64,000 nt of DNA from Bradyrhizobium sp. Ghvi (GCF_900115265.1 NZ_FOVU01000011.1:62001-126000), one strand, 5' to 3'. Positions 1 through 9,488 are shown, numbered from the stretch's first letter. Translations and numbers: made by a program. The notes: generated from the sequence alone by a model not told the origin.

Positions 1-3000
1 ACGTAGAGGCCATAGGCGAGATCGCGGCCGCCGTCCTTCTCCGGTTCGTTGCCGTTGACGACGGAGTTGCGGATCCGATCCAGCGCATTCTTGAACAGAA
101 TGTCCGGCACCACGAAACCCTTTTCACGGGCGCGGGTGAGGAAATCCGTCACGTAGGCATCGAGCCAGGCGTCATCGCCGCCGGCCGACCACAGGCCGAA
201 CGAGCCATTGGAGCCTTGACGGGCCAACAGCCGCTCGATGGCGTCGCGGATGCGCTGGTCGACCTCGGTATCCATGGCGAGATGCGCTCCGGCCGCGAGT
301 TCGTTGACGTAGAGCAACGGCATCGCGCGGCTGGTGATCTGCTCCGAGCAGCCATAGGGATAGCGGTCGAGCGCCTTGAGGATCGTCGCCGCATCGAGCG
401 CCGTCGACAGGCTCGCCGAAACCGAGACGCTGCCCGTGCCCGGCACGAGGTCGGAGAACATGTCCGAGGTCAGCGTCAGGCTCTCGCCCTTCGCCAGCGT
501 CCGGATCGAGCGCCGCGCCAGCACCTGCGTCGCCGCCTTGACGTCGAACGCGTAGTGACGCGCCAGCGCCAGGCCGTTCGGCCCCTTGATGTCGACGTCG
601 AGCGTCGCCTGCCCCGCCGCGGTCGCTTCGAGCGCGAGCGAGAACGAGTTGCGCTGCTTGGCAGCGAGCTTGACGGTGGTGGCAGGATTGCCGGTCATTT
701 TCACCGGGCCGCCCGTCTTCACCTTGATGACGTAGTCGCCGGCCTGCCCCTCGACATTGTCGATCTCGAAATTGACCGTGCCGTGGTCGCCATTGAGCAG
801 GAAGCGCGGCAACGTCGTCGTCAGCACGACGGGGTCGCGGATCACGACGTCGGTGTTGGCGCGGCCGAGCTTGGTTGCGGTCCACGCCACCGCCATCACG
901 CGGGCGGTGCCGGCGAACTCAGGTATGTCGAAGCTCACCTCGGCGCTGCCGTCGGCGCCGACGGTGACGATGCCCGAATAAAGCGCCAGCGGCTTCTGCG
1001 CGGGCGGTGAGCCCTGCAGCTCGCCCGCGCCGGCGTCACCGCCGGATTTGATCTGGCCGCGCGTACCCGACATGCCGTCGATCAGCTGCCCATAGAGATC
1101 GCGAATCTCGGCGGAGAGCTGGCGCTGGCCGAGATAATAATCGTCCGGCGCCGGCGGCTTGTAATTGGTGAGATTGAGGATGCCGACATCGACCGCGGCA
1201 ATGACCACCTTGGCGTCCTCGCCTGGATTGAGCCCTTCGAGCTTGACCGGAATCTTCAGCATCGCATTCGGCCGGATCAAATCCGGCGGCGAAAGCTTGA
1301 CCTGCAGCGTCCGGGCCTGCTTATCGATCCCGAACCATTTCAGGCCGATCGCGCGACCCGGCATGCGCTGGGCGGCTGCATCGAGCGGTCGGCGCAGCGT
1401 CGCCACCACATAAGCACCGCTGCCCCAGTCCTGGCCGACCGGGATCTTCACCTGCGCGGTCCCTTCCTTGACGTCGACGGTCTGCGTCGTCAGCAGGCGA
1501 TCGCCGACCACGTTGACGGTGAGCTTGCCGGCGGTGCGGGCATTGACCGACACCGTCATGGTGTCGCCCGAAGCGTATTGCGGCTTGTCGATCGAAGTCT
1601 CGAGCAGGTCTGGCGTATCGGCGCTGCCGTCCGAATACCAGCCGACGTCGAACTGCACCGAGGTCACGGGGCCGTCGGCATCGTTCGACTTCACATCCAG
1701 CCGGTACCGGCCAGGGCGCGGCGCCAGGGAGATGCGGGACGGCTTGCCGGCGGCGATCGTGACGTCACCGTCGGCGACACGCGAACTCGACTTGACCGGC
1801 TCGTACTCCCAGTAATTGTTCTGACGATACCATTGATAGCGCGACTCCATCTTCAGGAGCTCATAGCGCAGACCGTCGCGGGGAAGCGTCTTGCCCTCGG
1901 GCGAGACGAACACGACGTCGAACTCGGCCTTGTCGCCTTCCGCGACGTTCTTGTCGCCGAATAGCGGCTTGATGCCGATCAGCGCGGTCGCGGGCGCGAC
2001 CGGCAGCACCAGCTTGCGTTCGACGGCGCGGCCGCCGGTCTCGACCATGCGGATGAAGATCTGCGCTTCCTGCGGGCGCGTCGAGGCCGGCTGCTTGTCC
2101 AGCGTCACCGGGAAGGTCGCAACGCCATTGGCGTCGGCCTCGGGCAGGTTCTCCAACGGCGTGCGCTCGTTCGAGGTGGTCTGCTCGTCGTCGACGCCGA
2201 ACTGGTAGCCGGCAAAGCCCGGCCGCTCGGCAGCCGGCGCAATCAGCATGTCGCCCTCGAGCTGGAGGCCGGCCGCCGGCGCACCATAAAGGAAATGGCC
2301 GGCCGCCTTGAGCTCTACAGGAGTGTTGGCCTTGATCAGCTTGTCCTTGGCCGACAAGTCGAATTCGATTCTGTCAGGGACGTAGTCCTCGACCATGAAC
2401 GTGGTCTCGCCGACCGAAGAGCCCTTCGGATCGGTGAAGGCGCGGACCCGCCAGGTGCCGGTCGGGACGGCGGAGTTGAGGGGCACGGCGAGCGTGCGGC
2501 CGCCGGCGCCCTGGTCGGACAGGACGGCGCGGCGGAATTCGACGCCGTCGGGGCGCTCGATCACGAGTGTCAGCGGCCCGCCATTGACGGCATTGCCCTG
2601 CCCGTCGCGCAGCAGTGCGGTGAGATAGACGGTCTCGCTGGAGCGGTAGACGCCGCGCTCGGCATAGACGAAAGCGTCGGCGCCGGCGGGCACCGGGCGC
2701 CCCGCAACGCCGCGGTCGGACAGGTCGAAGGCCGAGGTCTTGAGACTGAGGAAGGCATAGTCGGCCTTCTCGGCGGTGACGGTCAGCATCGCGGGCGACA
2801 GGCCGCCCTCGCCGCGTGCGAGTCCCGCTTCGAACAAAACGTGGCCCGACTCGTCGGTCTTGCGGGTCGCCAAAATCTCGTTGTTGCGGGCGACCAGCCG
2901 AACCTCTGCCTTGCCGACCGGGTCGGTCGACGCCAGCGAGTTGACGAAGACGTGGATGCCGTCATTGCCGGAATAGGCGGTGACGCCAAGATCAGAGACG

Positions 3001-4205
3001 ATGAACCATTGCGTGGCGAGCTGGTAATCGTCGTCCGAGCCAGGCCCCTTGGCCGCGGCGGTCATCACGTAGACGCCGGGCTGGAGCTCGCCGAGCGCTT
3101 CGTCGACCGGGAATGCGGTGGTGACGTCCTGGTTCAGCGTCATCGCGGTCGCCAGCTCGCCGGACCAGACCTTGACGCCCCGCTCGTTGCCGAGATCGCT
3201 CAGCTGGTATTTCGAGAGCGTCTTCTGGAAGTCGCTGTCGACCACCGTGTTGATCAGATTGCGATCGCCGATGCGGAAAACATTGATGTTCACCGCAGGC
3301 GTGTTGACGCTGACCACGGGAATGCCGCGCTGGCCCGTGCGCGGCAGCACATAGGCGCGGCTGGTGAAGCGCACGAACGGCTTGCGGTCGCGCACATAGA
3401 TGTTGAACTCGGCCGATTTCGGCAAACCCTCCTTCACGGTCGACGGCAGGCCGGCGCGCAGATTGATATTGTAACGCTCGCCGTGCTTCAGCCCGTCGAC
3501 GCAGAGCTGCTTGCCCTCGGCCGACAGCGCCGGCTTGTCCTGGCCCGCCAGCGCCAGGAACGGCGCGAAGTCGGTGCGCTTGGCGAGCTCCTCGGAGAAC
3601 TGGAAGCAGGCACGCGGGCTCGCCGAATCCGAGTCCACGCTATAGTCGAGCAGCCGGAAACCGTGCTCGTCGCGGAGCTTCTCATATTGGCCGCGGACGT
3701 CGGCGACCTCCTTGGTATCGAGCGACAGTCGCAGCGAATCCAGCGCCGGCCGGAACAAATGCCGTTCGGCCAGCGCCCTGCCGAGCACGGCCAGCGCATC
3801 GGCCTCCTCGCCCGGGTTGCCGGCGCGCATGTAGGCGATGTACGCCGCGGTCGAGGCGCGTTCGAGCAGGAAGGTCTGCTCGCTCGAGCTCTTCGGCATG
3901 ATCTGGAAGATGGCTTTGGCGAGCCGCAACCAGTTGCCGGCATCCTCCGGCGTGGTCGCGGCGATTTGGCCGAGCACCGACAGGCCCGTGCGGAAATCGA
4001 AGCGCTTGAAGGCTGCGTCGGCGTCTGTGCGCAGCGTTGCATTGGTCTTGGCGACAGGGCCCGCCTCGCTCTTGATCTGCGCCTCCAGCTTGATGGCGGA
4101 ATCGGCCAGATCGTCACGCTTGAAGGCTTTTTCAGCGGCGTGCGTGGCGTTCAGGCCGAACGCCAGCGCGGCGCAAAGTGTAACGGCGCGAACCAGACCG
4201 ATCAT
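1..4205 (-). CDS. Alpha-2-macroglobulin family protein (3' end outside window)
   Basis: Large exported protein, about 1401 codons visible, continuing past the left edge. It starts at ATG 4205 with a hydrophobic signal sequence ending near Ala-Thr-His-Ala-Ala. MG-type beta-domain sequence follows, and the thioester motif Cys-Ser-Glu-Gln sits at Cys1286 in the context PYPYGCSEQ. Bacterial alpha-2-macroglobulins of this class are periplasmic, often lipid-anchored, protease traps; the thioester covalently captures the attacking protease. I see no lipobox cysteine, so it is probably soluble or held by an uncleaved signal. No penicillin-binding protein 1C (pbpC), the common partner, is visible on this side; it may lie beyond the left edge. 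The long plus-strand ORFs over this gene are shadows. Confidence 0.9.
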   Translation of the reverse strand, partial: MIGLVRAVTLCAALAFGLNATHAAEKAFKRDDLADSAIKLEAQIKSEAGPVAKTNATLRTDADAAFKRFDFRTGLSVLGQIAATTPEDAGNWLRLAKAIFQIMPKSSSEQTFLLERASTAAYIAYMRAGNPGEEADALAVLGRALAERHLFRPALDSLRLSLDTKEVADVRGQYEKLRDEHGFRLLDYSVDSDSASPRACFQFSEELAKRTDFAPFLALAGQDKPALSAEGKQLCVDGLKHGERYNINLRAGLPSTVKEGLPKSAEFNIYVRDRKPFVRFTSRAYVLPRTGQRGIPVVSVNTPAVNINVFRIGDRNLINTVVDSDFQKTLSKYQLSDLGNERGVKVWSGELATAMTLNQDVTTAFPVDEALGELQPGVYVMTAAAKGPGSDDDYQLATQWFIVSDLGVTAYSGNDGIHVFVNSLASTDPVGKAEVRLVARNNEILATRKTDESGHVLFEAGLARGEGGLSPAMLTVTAEKADYAFLSLKTSAFDLSDRGVAGRPVPAGADAFVYAERGVYRSSETVYLTALLRDGQGNAVNGGPLTLVIERPDGVEFRRAVLSDQGAGGRTLAVPLNSAVPTGTWRVRAFTDPKGSSVGETTFMVEDYVPDRIEFDLSAKDKLIKANTPVELKAAGHFLYGAPAAGLQLEGDMLIAPAAERPGFAGYQFGVDDEQTTSNERTPLENLPEADANGVATFPVTLDKQPASTRPQEAQIFIRMVETGGRAVERKLVLPVAPATALIGIKPLFGDKNVAEGDKAEFDVVFVSPEGKTLPRDGLRYELLKMESRYQWYRQNNYWEYEPVKSSSRVADGDVTIAAGKPSRISLAPRPGRYRLDVKSNDADGPVTSVQFDVGWYSDGSADTPDLLETSIDKPQYASGDTMTVSVNARTAGKLTVNVVGDRLLTTQTVDVKEGTAQVKIPVGQDWGSGAYVVATLRRPLDAAAQRMPGRAIGLKWFGIDKQARTLQVKLSPPDLIRPNAMLKIPVKLEGLNPGEDAKVVIAAVDVGILNLTNYKPPAPDDYYLGQRQLSAEIRDLYGQLIDGMSGTRGQIKSGGDAGAGELQGSPPAQKPLALYSGIVTVGADGSAEVSFDIPEFAGTARVMAVAWTATKLGRANTDVVIRDPVVLTTTLPRFLLNGDHGTVNFEIDNVEGQAGDYVIKVKTGGPVKMTGNPATTVKLAAKQRNSFSLALEATAAGQATLDVDIKGPNGLALARHYAFDVKAATQVLARRSIRTLAKGESLTLTSDMFSDLVPGTGSVSVSASLSTALDAATILKALDRYPYGCSEQITSRAMPLLYVNELAAGAHLAMDTEVDQRIRDAIERLLARQGSNGSFGLWSAGGDDAWLDAYVTDFLTRAREKGFVVPDILFKNALDRIRNSVVNGNEPEKDGGRDLAYGLY

Positions 4206-4607
4206 GAATGGACTCCCGGAAATCGCGGACGAGTGCCGCGGCGGCGATAAAGTGCGCGGAAAGGTGACAGACTCAAGGCGATGGAACCAGAGGTGCAAAA
4301 CGTCGCATTCGCCATGGCTAGGCACGCCCAGAGAAGACCGATCAAGATACCGCCACGCACGCCGTCCTGGGGCGCGGCCAATACCTGACCTGTCGATCGG
4401 CGACCGTGTCCCGGAAGCTAACCAGCGTTGCCGGCGACGTGATCCGTCGTCCAGTCCGCTGCCGCTCAACCCGGCACCCTGACACTTCACCGTTCCGTTT
4501 GTCGTGGTACAGAGGAAAACGGTTCGGTTCAGACTTGGCGAAACGCCGGATTTTTCATATTGGCATGCTATACGAACAGCCGGCCCCAAGGTGGGGCGGC
4601 CCAGGAC
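4206..4607. other. Intergenic, no gene seen
   Basis: About 400 bases between the divergent alpha-2-macroglobulin gene and tRNA-Arg. Short frames here have no ribosome-binding site and no recognisable protein. It presumably carries promoters for both flanking genes, but I could not assign a convincing -35/-10 pair. Confidence 0.5.
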
Positions 4608-4684
4608 GGTCCCGTAGCTCAACTGGATAGAGCATCAGATTTCTACTCTGAGGGTTGCAGGTTCGATTCCTGCCGGGATCGCCA
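4608..4684 (+). tRNA. tRNA-Arg (anticodon TCT)
   Basis: 77 nt including an encoded CCA. The acceptor arms GGTCCCG and CGGGATC pair with one G-T wobble. The anticodon stem TCAGA/TCTGA encloses the loop TTTCTAC, giving anticodon TCT. The T arm contains GGTTCGATTCC. Confidence 0.95.
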
Positions 4685-4855
4685 AAACCTCGGTCTTGTC
4701 GACGAGCGACGGCGTTCATCATTAACGCGCCACTCGCCCTGCCTTGCCGATCCCATGTCTTTCACGAACGCGTGGGTTGGATCGTCCCGGGCTTTGAACC
4801 AGACGGAAGCGCCCTATATGCGCTGCGGGCAAGGTGTGCCCGAGAAGGACTGTTA

Positions 4856-5086
4856 ATGCCGCGAACTGAACTAACGAGAATGGGAATTGCCCTCGCGGTG
4901 GCGGTCGTTGCAATGTCGTTTCTGGCGCTCGATGCAGTGGACTTCAACTCCGGCGCAATCAAACAGCGCATCGAAACGGCACAGGCGTCCATTGTCCATG
5001 TTGCCATGAGCCATCATGACCTCGCCTCTGCCGTCGAGGCCTGGACGCGTCGCGACCATCAGAAGCAGCCATCGGCGATCGAGTGA
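4856..5086 (+). CDS. Small membrane-anchored hypothetical protein
   Basis: 76 aa. ATG 4856 follows GAAGGA at good spacing. One hydrophobic segment (about residues 9-25, GIALAVAVVAMSFLAL) suggests an N-terminal anchor or signal; the rest is polar and ends in a charged tail. It lies just downstream of tRNA-Arg and converges with the next gene. I do not recognise the family. An in-frame upstream extension would run back through the tRNA and is rejected. Confidence 0.55.
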   Translation: MPRTELTRMGIALAVAVVAMSFLALDAVDFNSGAIKQRIETAQASIVHVAMSHHDLASAVEAWTRRDHQKQPSAIE

Positions 5087-5138
5087 TTCCGGCGCGGCAA
5101 CGAGCGGCGTTACCATCAGCCGCATGACGATCCGACGA

Positions 5139-6485
5139 TCAGAGCCGGCATTGATTCGATCTCCACCATTCAGCGATCGCCGCCGCAAGGTCACTCCACG
5201 GCTCGGTCGGCAGATCTGGGACCGCGACCCGGACGCTGTACCGGCCCGTGGTCGCGTCGTGAAACCATTCGGTCGCGGCGAAGTCGAAGCCGAAGCTGCC
5301 GGCGTGGCGGATGGGATGTCCCTTCCGGCTTAGATCGTGGCTCATGGCTTCGGCGGCTTGCCGCGCACTGGCCTCATCAAAAGCATGGCCGGCACGGAGC
5401 GTGACGTAGAGACCGTGGGTGAAGTGGAGTTCGGCCGCGAGCGAAGCAAGCTCGCGCGCAAAAAGCCGGGCCGCGTGGCGACCATTGCGCAGGATGGCTG
5501 CGACACGCGCCTTCGTTAACGCCCAATAGGCATCGCTGCCGACATAAGGTGGGAAGTGCGCCGGCAGCGCCGCACCGCCGAGGAGCCGAACCGCATTGCT
5601 TGTGTCCGCTGCAAGCCGTTCGACCATCGAGCGACCTGGATCAGCGCCCTGCTCGCTCCAGCTGACGAAAACCGCAGAACCGAGCCGTCCGTATTCCGCA
5701 CCAAGCGAATCCAGCTTGTTGTGGCTTCGCACCATCACGACCGGAAGCTTGCACCGCTTCGTCCAGCGCAGCACGCGCCGGATGCGCCCCGACCGCCCGG
5801 CAAAGCACGTCGTGTCGAACACCAGAAGATCGAGCCCAGCCCCGTCACGGCGCAGAACGGCCTCGAACGCGCCGGCAGACACGCACGAATCCAGCAGCAG
5901 GATTCGCGGCGTGCCAATCCGGGCAAAGGCGTCCGGCAGCGGCAGTTTCAGGGGGACGAGACGCAAGCTCGGGACAAAGCGCTCGATCAGCTCCAGCGTC
6001 TCGCCGTAGGAGCCGGGCAGCACCAGGATATCTCCATTGGCGAAACTTGATGCGGATGCCAGCAGCAGCGTCGAGATCGCGGCCATGCCCGACGCGGAAT
6101 AGATCGTCCCGCTGATGCAGCCGTGCTCGAGTTCATAGAACGAAGGGCCGGTCACAGTGAGATCTGCTCGCTGGTAGTCATAACTGAAGGCGAACGGACC
6201 GCTGGTGGGACAGGCCGAGCCCGACCACGCTGTCTCCGTCGCTTTCCAGTCCTGCAGCGCATGCTCCGCATGCAACATTGCGGCGAGCTGGAATTTTGCC
6301 TTGATCACCTCGTCCACCGATCGTGGACGGGGCAAGCGCCGCGGGTTCTTCAGGCAATCGTTCAGCAGCCCGATTTCCCTGTGCTTGCGATCGAGATAGG
6401 CTTCAATGGTCTCCATGCGCGTCTTGATGCAACGATCGGAAAGCTTCCATCGCTCGTCAACGCCTGGCGTGTGCTGGAGGTCCAA
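5139..6485 (-). CDS. Putative PLP-dependent transferase-fold protein
   Basis: 448 aa from a TTG at 6485; the first ATG is at 6416 (Met24), and no Shine-Dalgarno distinguishes them. The helical, charged sequence before Met24 looks coding, so the longer form is given. The middle resembles Cys/Met-metabolism PLP enzymes: a small-residue cofactor-loop-like stretch (YSASGMAAIS, residues 129-138), an Asp in a beta-strand-like context (LVFDTTCF, Asp224) and a Lys in SHNKLDS (Lys257), in the order expected for the pyridine-nitrogen Asp and the Schiff-base Lys. Substrate is unknown and no pathway neighbour helps. It could be a degenerate, non-catalytic member. Confidence 0.75.
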   Translation of the reverse strand: MDLQHTPGVDERWKLSDRCIKTRMETIEAYLDRKHREIGLLNDCLKNPRRLPRPRSVDEVIKAKFQLAAMLHAEHALQDWKATETAWSGSACPTSGPFAFSYDYQRADLTVTGPSFYELEHGCISGTIYSASGMAAISTLLLASASSFANGDILVLPGSYGETLELIERFVPSLRLVPLKLPLPDAFARIGTPRILLLDSCVSAGAFEAVLRRDGAGLDLLVFDTTCFAGRSGRIRRVLRWTKRCKLPVVMVRSHNKLDSLGAEYGRLGSAVFVSWSEQGADPGRSMVERLAADTSNAVRLLGGAALPAHFPPYVGSDAYWALTKARVAAILRNGRHAARLFARELASLAAELHFTHGLYVTLRAGHAFDEASARQAAEAMSHDLSRKGHPIRHAGSFGFDFAATEWFHDATTGRYSVRVAVPDLPTEPWSDLAAAIAEWWRSNQCRL

Positions 6486-6821
6486 CGGCGGCTTTTTGTT
6501 CGTTCACGATCCGACTCCGCTTCGTTCCCCCAGCGCGAATCGAGACGGCGAAATCGCCACCCGGAGAAGTCTTAATGCCGCGTTTCCGCGGTTCGAGTTG
6601 ATCATGACTGGTCGAGATATTTCCAGGCGATCTCAAAAGACTGTGCACGTAGTTCAAGGTCAGTCATGTCAGGCCAACGTCGGCCGGGGAACAGATGTTC
6701 CTATTCCGAGCCTCGGCGAAGCGAAACCTCTGCCGGCCGCGACGAGAGCCAGTCGGCAACATGCAAAGATCGCGTGGAACGGGATCGCAACCAGCGTGTT
6801 GTTTGCGGTGAATAAAGTGGT

Positions 6822-6848
6822 GCCGACCCGCCAGCCCCGGTCGGCTTT
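6822..6848 (+). terminator. Hairpin followed by short T-run
   Basis: GCCGACC pairs with GGTCGGC over a 10-nt loop and is followed by TTT. It is the first of two tandem hairpins in a 450-base gap with no protein gene. Confidence 0.45.
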
Positions 6849-6854
6849 GAAGGG

Positions 6855-6888
6855 CCCCGTGCGTATCCCCCCAAGCACGGGGCTTTCT
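6855..6888 (+). terminator. Rho-independent-like hairpin
   Basis: CCCCGTGC pairs perfectly with GCACGGGG over a 12-nt loop, followed by CTTTCTC. The arms resemble the hairpin at 29128-29156, so this is a reused terminator type. No plus-strand gene ends just upstream, so it may close a small RNA. Confidence 0.5.
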
Positions 6889-6939
6889 CATGACTGGTCA
6901 CAAGGCCCGAACCGGGCAAACCTTTCTGCTAGGCGAAAC

Positions 6940-7092
6940 TCAGTCTCTCCGCTCGTCGTCGCGACGATCGCGGGCGAGCTGATGCCAAGCCAGCGCCAGC
7001 TCGATGAGTCGCTGCCGGTCGGCGCCTTCGGACGCCGCCGCACGTTTCATCGCCGCCTCGGCTTCAAACTGTGGGTCGTACTTCGTGCACAT
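6940..7092 (-). CDS. Small charged hypothetical protein
   Basis: 50 aa from ATG 7092 (begins MCTKYDPQFEAEA). It is mostly helical and highly charged, with a basic/acidic tail and no membrane segment. A longer frame to 7284 runs through the terminator region and is not credible upstream. I believe similar short proteins occur in bradyrhizobia, but the function is unknown. Confidence 0.6.
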   Translation of the reverse strand: MCTKYDPQFEAEAAMKRAAASEGADRQRLIELALAWHQLARDRRDDERRD

Positions 7093-7285
7093 CGACGCGA
7101 CTCTAGCCGGCCGATATGGACAAGTGCGTGGCAAATTCGTCCGTATGATTGCGGAGGGCAAAAGTGGCATCGCTGCGCTTCCGCACGATATTACCGCGAT
7201 GAATTTTGCGCGCGACCGGCGCGAGAGCACAGCGCCGCCGATCTTCGTATTTTCCTCATTCCGGAGCAATTCCGGCTCCTTCAAC

Positions 7286-7318
7286 GAAACGAGGCGGGCA
7301 CCGGGCCCGCCTCGTTTC
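7286..7318. terminator. Bidirectional terminator hairpin
   Basis: A 14-bp perfect stem (GAAACGAGGCGGGC with GCCCGCCTCGTTTC) with a 5-nt loop lies just downstream of the glycine-zipper gene that ends at 7339. It has T-rich flanks in both orientations. Confidence 0.8.
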
Positions 7319-7338
7319 TGTTGGATTGCGCTAAAGGG

Positions 7339-8121
7339 TCAGTAGCAGGCGCGCGGATCGGCCTGCACATACTGGCCACTCGGATAGCGATAATAGCAAG
7401 TGCCCTCGGCCCAATAGTAGCCGGGGCGCGAAGCGGCGGTAGCACCTGCGATTGCGCCTGTCGCGCCGCCGATGACGGCGCCAGCGGCTGCTCCCGTGGC
7501 GTTGCCGGACAGCAAGCCACCGAGCACGCCGCCGACGATGGCCCCACCCAGCGCGCTTGCGCCGGGATCGGCCGGCGGCGGTGGGGGCGGCGGCTCATAG
7601 GCGACTGGCGGACCGGGCGGTGCGTAGGCCACCGGCACGTCGTCGATATACTCTTCGGAGATGTAAGCGGGCGGACCATCCATCCGCTGCGGATAATAGT
7701 ACCAGACGCCACCGACGTCCCACCACCAGCCGGAGCGGCCATTGTGGACCTCATGACGCCAGCGTCCGCCCTCCCAGGCAAGATTGCCACGGTAGGCATG
7801 TCCGCCCCAGTCGCGCGTCGGTGCGGGGCCGCGAGCGACGTAGCGCCGGGGTCTCGGAGCCGGACCGCCGGCTGCGTGGTGGCCGGGAGCTGGTGCCACA
7901 TGGGCCTGGCCACCGGGCTGGGGCGCGGGCCGCGCGGCCTGCTGCGGCGGAGGTCCCTTGCGCGTATTCTGGTTGGTCTGGGGCGACGTGCCGGCGTCCT
8001 GCCCCGGTGGCTGGGCAGCACCCTTCGGCGGACCTGCGTCCTGCGCTTGCGCTGATAGCGCGAGCAAGGACATGGCTGAGACCATGGGAATAATGATCTT
8101 CATGCGGCTGGACGCACTCAT
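7339..8121 (-). CDS. Exported Pro-rich glycine-zipper protein
   Basis: 260 aa from ATG 8121; ATG 8103 (Met7) is an alternative. It has a signal peptide ending at SAQAQ, a Pro/Gln/Gly-rich low-complexity region (about 27-95), an aromatic stretch typical of bradyrhizobial envelope proteins (WEGGRWRHEV, WWWDVGGVWYYY), a run of prolines, and a glycine-zipper segment (about 187-232, alternating GGAIVGG, GGLLSGN, GAVIGGATG). The C-terminus is Tyr-rich with two cysteines. Glycine-zipper segments insert in or stabilise the outer membrane, so an envelope-structural role is inferred. The hairpin at 7286-7318 terminates it. Confidence 0.85.
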   Translation of the reverse strand: MSASSRMKIIIPMVSAMSLLALSAQAQDAGPPKGAAQPPGQDAGTSPQTNQNTRKGPPPQQAARPAPQPGGQAHVAPAPGHHAAGGPAPRPRRYVARGPAPTRDWGGHAYRGNLAWEGGRWRHEVHNGRSGWWWDVGGVWYYYPQRMDGPPAYISEEYIDDVPVAYAPPGPPVAYEPPPPPPPADPGASALGGAIVGGVLGGLLSGNATGAAAGAVIGGATGAIAGATAASRPGYYWAEGTCYYRYPSGQYVQADPRACY

Positions 8122-8321
8122 GGGTGCCTACCCCCTACCCTCAGAAATTGCCGTGTCCCACGCGCGATAGACGATTCGGATCGCACCTGGCTGATGCCGG
8201 CTGACATAACTGACCTGCCCAAATGGCCCGTCAAAATTGACCTGCCAATCCGGCTGTGTCCCGTTACAAACGATTAAGATCACGGCAATTTTTCGTTCGG
8301 CGGCCGCCGACCAACACCAGT

Positions 8322-8558
8322 CTAGCGGGCCGGCTCGATCACGTTGCAATTGCTGCGCCCGGACATCAGGCAGTCCTGCATCTTGCTGGCCGCGGTGAGG
8401 TCGCGGGCGAGCCACAAACCGATACCCAGGATAACGGCAGCAATGATCAGCCCTGCGATTGCGCCGCGGCGGCTGTCGCCGGATTGGGGCCTCGGCGGCG
8501 CGCTGGGCGTCTCGGTAGGGTCGGACTTGGAATCTGGCTTGGAGTCTGGCTTCGACAT
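8322..8558 (-). CDS. Single-pass membrane protein, hypothetical
   Basis: 78 aa. A polar N-terminus (Lys-Pro-Asp-Ser repeats, then Pro/Arg-rich) is followed by one transmembrane helix (about 34-50, IAGLIIAAVILGIGLWLA). The short tail carries two Cys residues (MQDCLMSGRSNC). The topology suggests a cytoplasmic N-terminus and periplasmic C-terminus. It lies 67 bases downstream of the similar small gene at 8626-8862 and is probably co-transcribed with it. A frame-shifted ORF from 8592 is a shadow. Confidence 0.75.
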   Translation of the reverse strand: MSKPDSKPDSKSDPTETPSAPPRPQSGDSRRGAIAGLIIAAVILGIGLWLARDLTAASKMQDCLMSGRSNCNVIEPAR

Positions 8559-8625
8559 AGGAGCCTTGTCGCTCGGTGAGGCCCTGTATCATCTCTGCGG
8601 CGTCCCGTCACATCAGACGCAGCCG

Positions 8626-8862
8626 TCAGCCCCTGGTCGGCTTCATCGCCTCTTTGCGCGAGGTCTCGACCGCCGGGATTGCATGCTGCGCACGGGGTGC
8701 ACAGCTCGTGAGGATGAACGCGGTCTGGGTGCACTCCCAATTGGCACCCAAAAAGGCGCTTTCGATGGGCTGCGGGCGGCCGGCCAACAGCAGCGTGCCG
8801 GCAACCGCCGCTGCGGCGGCCGTGATTGCAAGGGCCTTCGGGCTCAGCCGGAAAGAGATCAT
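8626..8862 (-). CDS. Small secreted or anchored protein, hypothetical
   Basis: 78 aa from ATG 8862. It has a hydrophobic segment (about 11-28, AITAAAAAVAGTLLLAG) and a tail with two cysteines (WECTQ and TSCAP) that echo the Cys pair of the protein at 8322-8558. The pair may act together in the envelope, but that is inference from topology and order only. Confidence 0.7.
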   Translation of the reverse strand: MISFRLSPKALAITAAAAAVAGTLLLAGRPQPIESAFLGANWECTQTAFILTSCAPRAQHAIPAVETSRKEAMKPTRG

Positions 8863-9127
8863 GCCCGTGCTCCGTCTCGTTGGGGCGGACGCTAGGCGCC
8901 GCCGCTGGGTGCCCTTATGAGGGACATCACAATTCGGCAGTTTTTCCGGGCTACGAAGGATCGGCTGGGTAAGCGATTTCGTTGACCTGATCGGCTGCGA
9001 TTATGGGTGGCTTCACGGCGCGCGGCGATGTACACGCTTCTGCGTCGCGTGGCGCCTGCTTGTGCCCAGCCGACGTACCAACAGGCAGTGATGTAGGATC
9101 GAAAGCGAGGAAGACAAGGCTCGTCGA

Positions 9128-9475
9128 ATGAGTGGATTTAGGGAACCCGGCTTCGCAGACCGGCAAAAGGCGGCGCTGGAAGCCCGCAAAAATCTTTTGA
9201 ACAAATTCAAGTCGCAGCCGGGCCCTGACGATCCTGCTGTCGCGGCGAAGCGCGCCGAGCGCGAGGCGCTTGCGGCCAAGCGCGCCGAAGCGAAGGCTGC
9301 GCGCGAAGCCGAAAAGGCCGAACAGAAGCGCCTGGAGGAAGAAGCCAAGGCCGCCGAAGCCGCACGGCTCGCCCGCGAAGCTGAAGAAGCGATCGCCAGA
9401 CAAGCTGCACTCGAGGCCGAGCAGAAGGCCAAGCGCGACGCGCGCTACGCCGCCCGCAAGGCCAAGCGGAAGTAA
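9128..9475 (+). CDS. DUF6481 family protein
   Basis: 115 aa, almost entirely a charged helix. The conserved head MSGFREPGFADRQKAALEAR leads into Glu/Ala/Lys/Arg heptad-like repeats to a Lys/Arg-rich end, so a long coiled coil is predicted. The head matches DUF6481 proteins of rhizobia, whose function is not established. The inverted repeat at 9489-9518 lies just downstream. Confidence 0.85.
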   Translation: MSGFREPGFADRQKAALEARKNLLNKFKSQPGPDDPAVAAKRAEREALAAKRAEAKAAREAEKAEQKRLEEEAKAAEAARLAREAEEAIARQAALEAEQKAKRDARYAARKAKRK

Positions 9476-9488
9476 GCGTCAACAAAAT

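Noticed and set aside
2295..4250. 651-codon plus-strand ORF
   Set aside because: It lies entirely opposite the alpha-2-macroglobulin coding frame, has an Arg/Glu/Ala-biased composition typical of a high-GC antisense frame, and no ribosome-binding site or known domain.
6406..8055. 549-codon plus-strand ORF
   Set aside because: Crosses several genes on the other strand and two hairpins; composition is that of a shadow frame.
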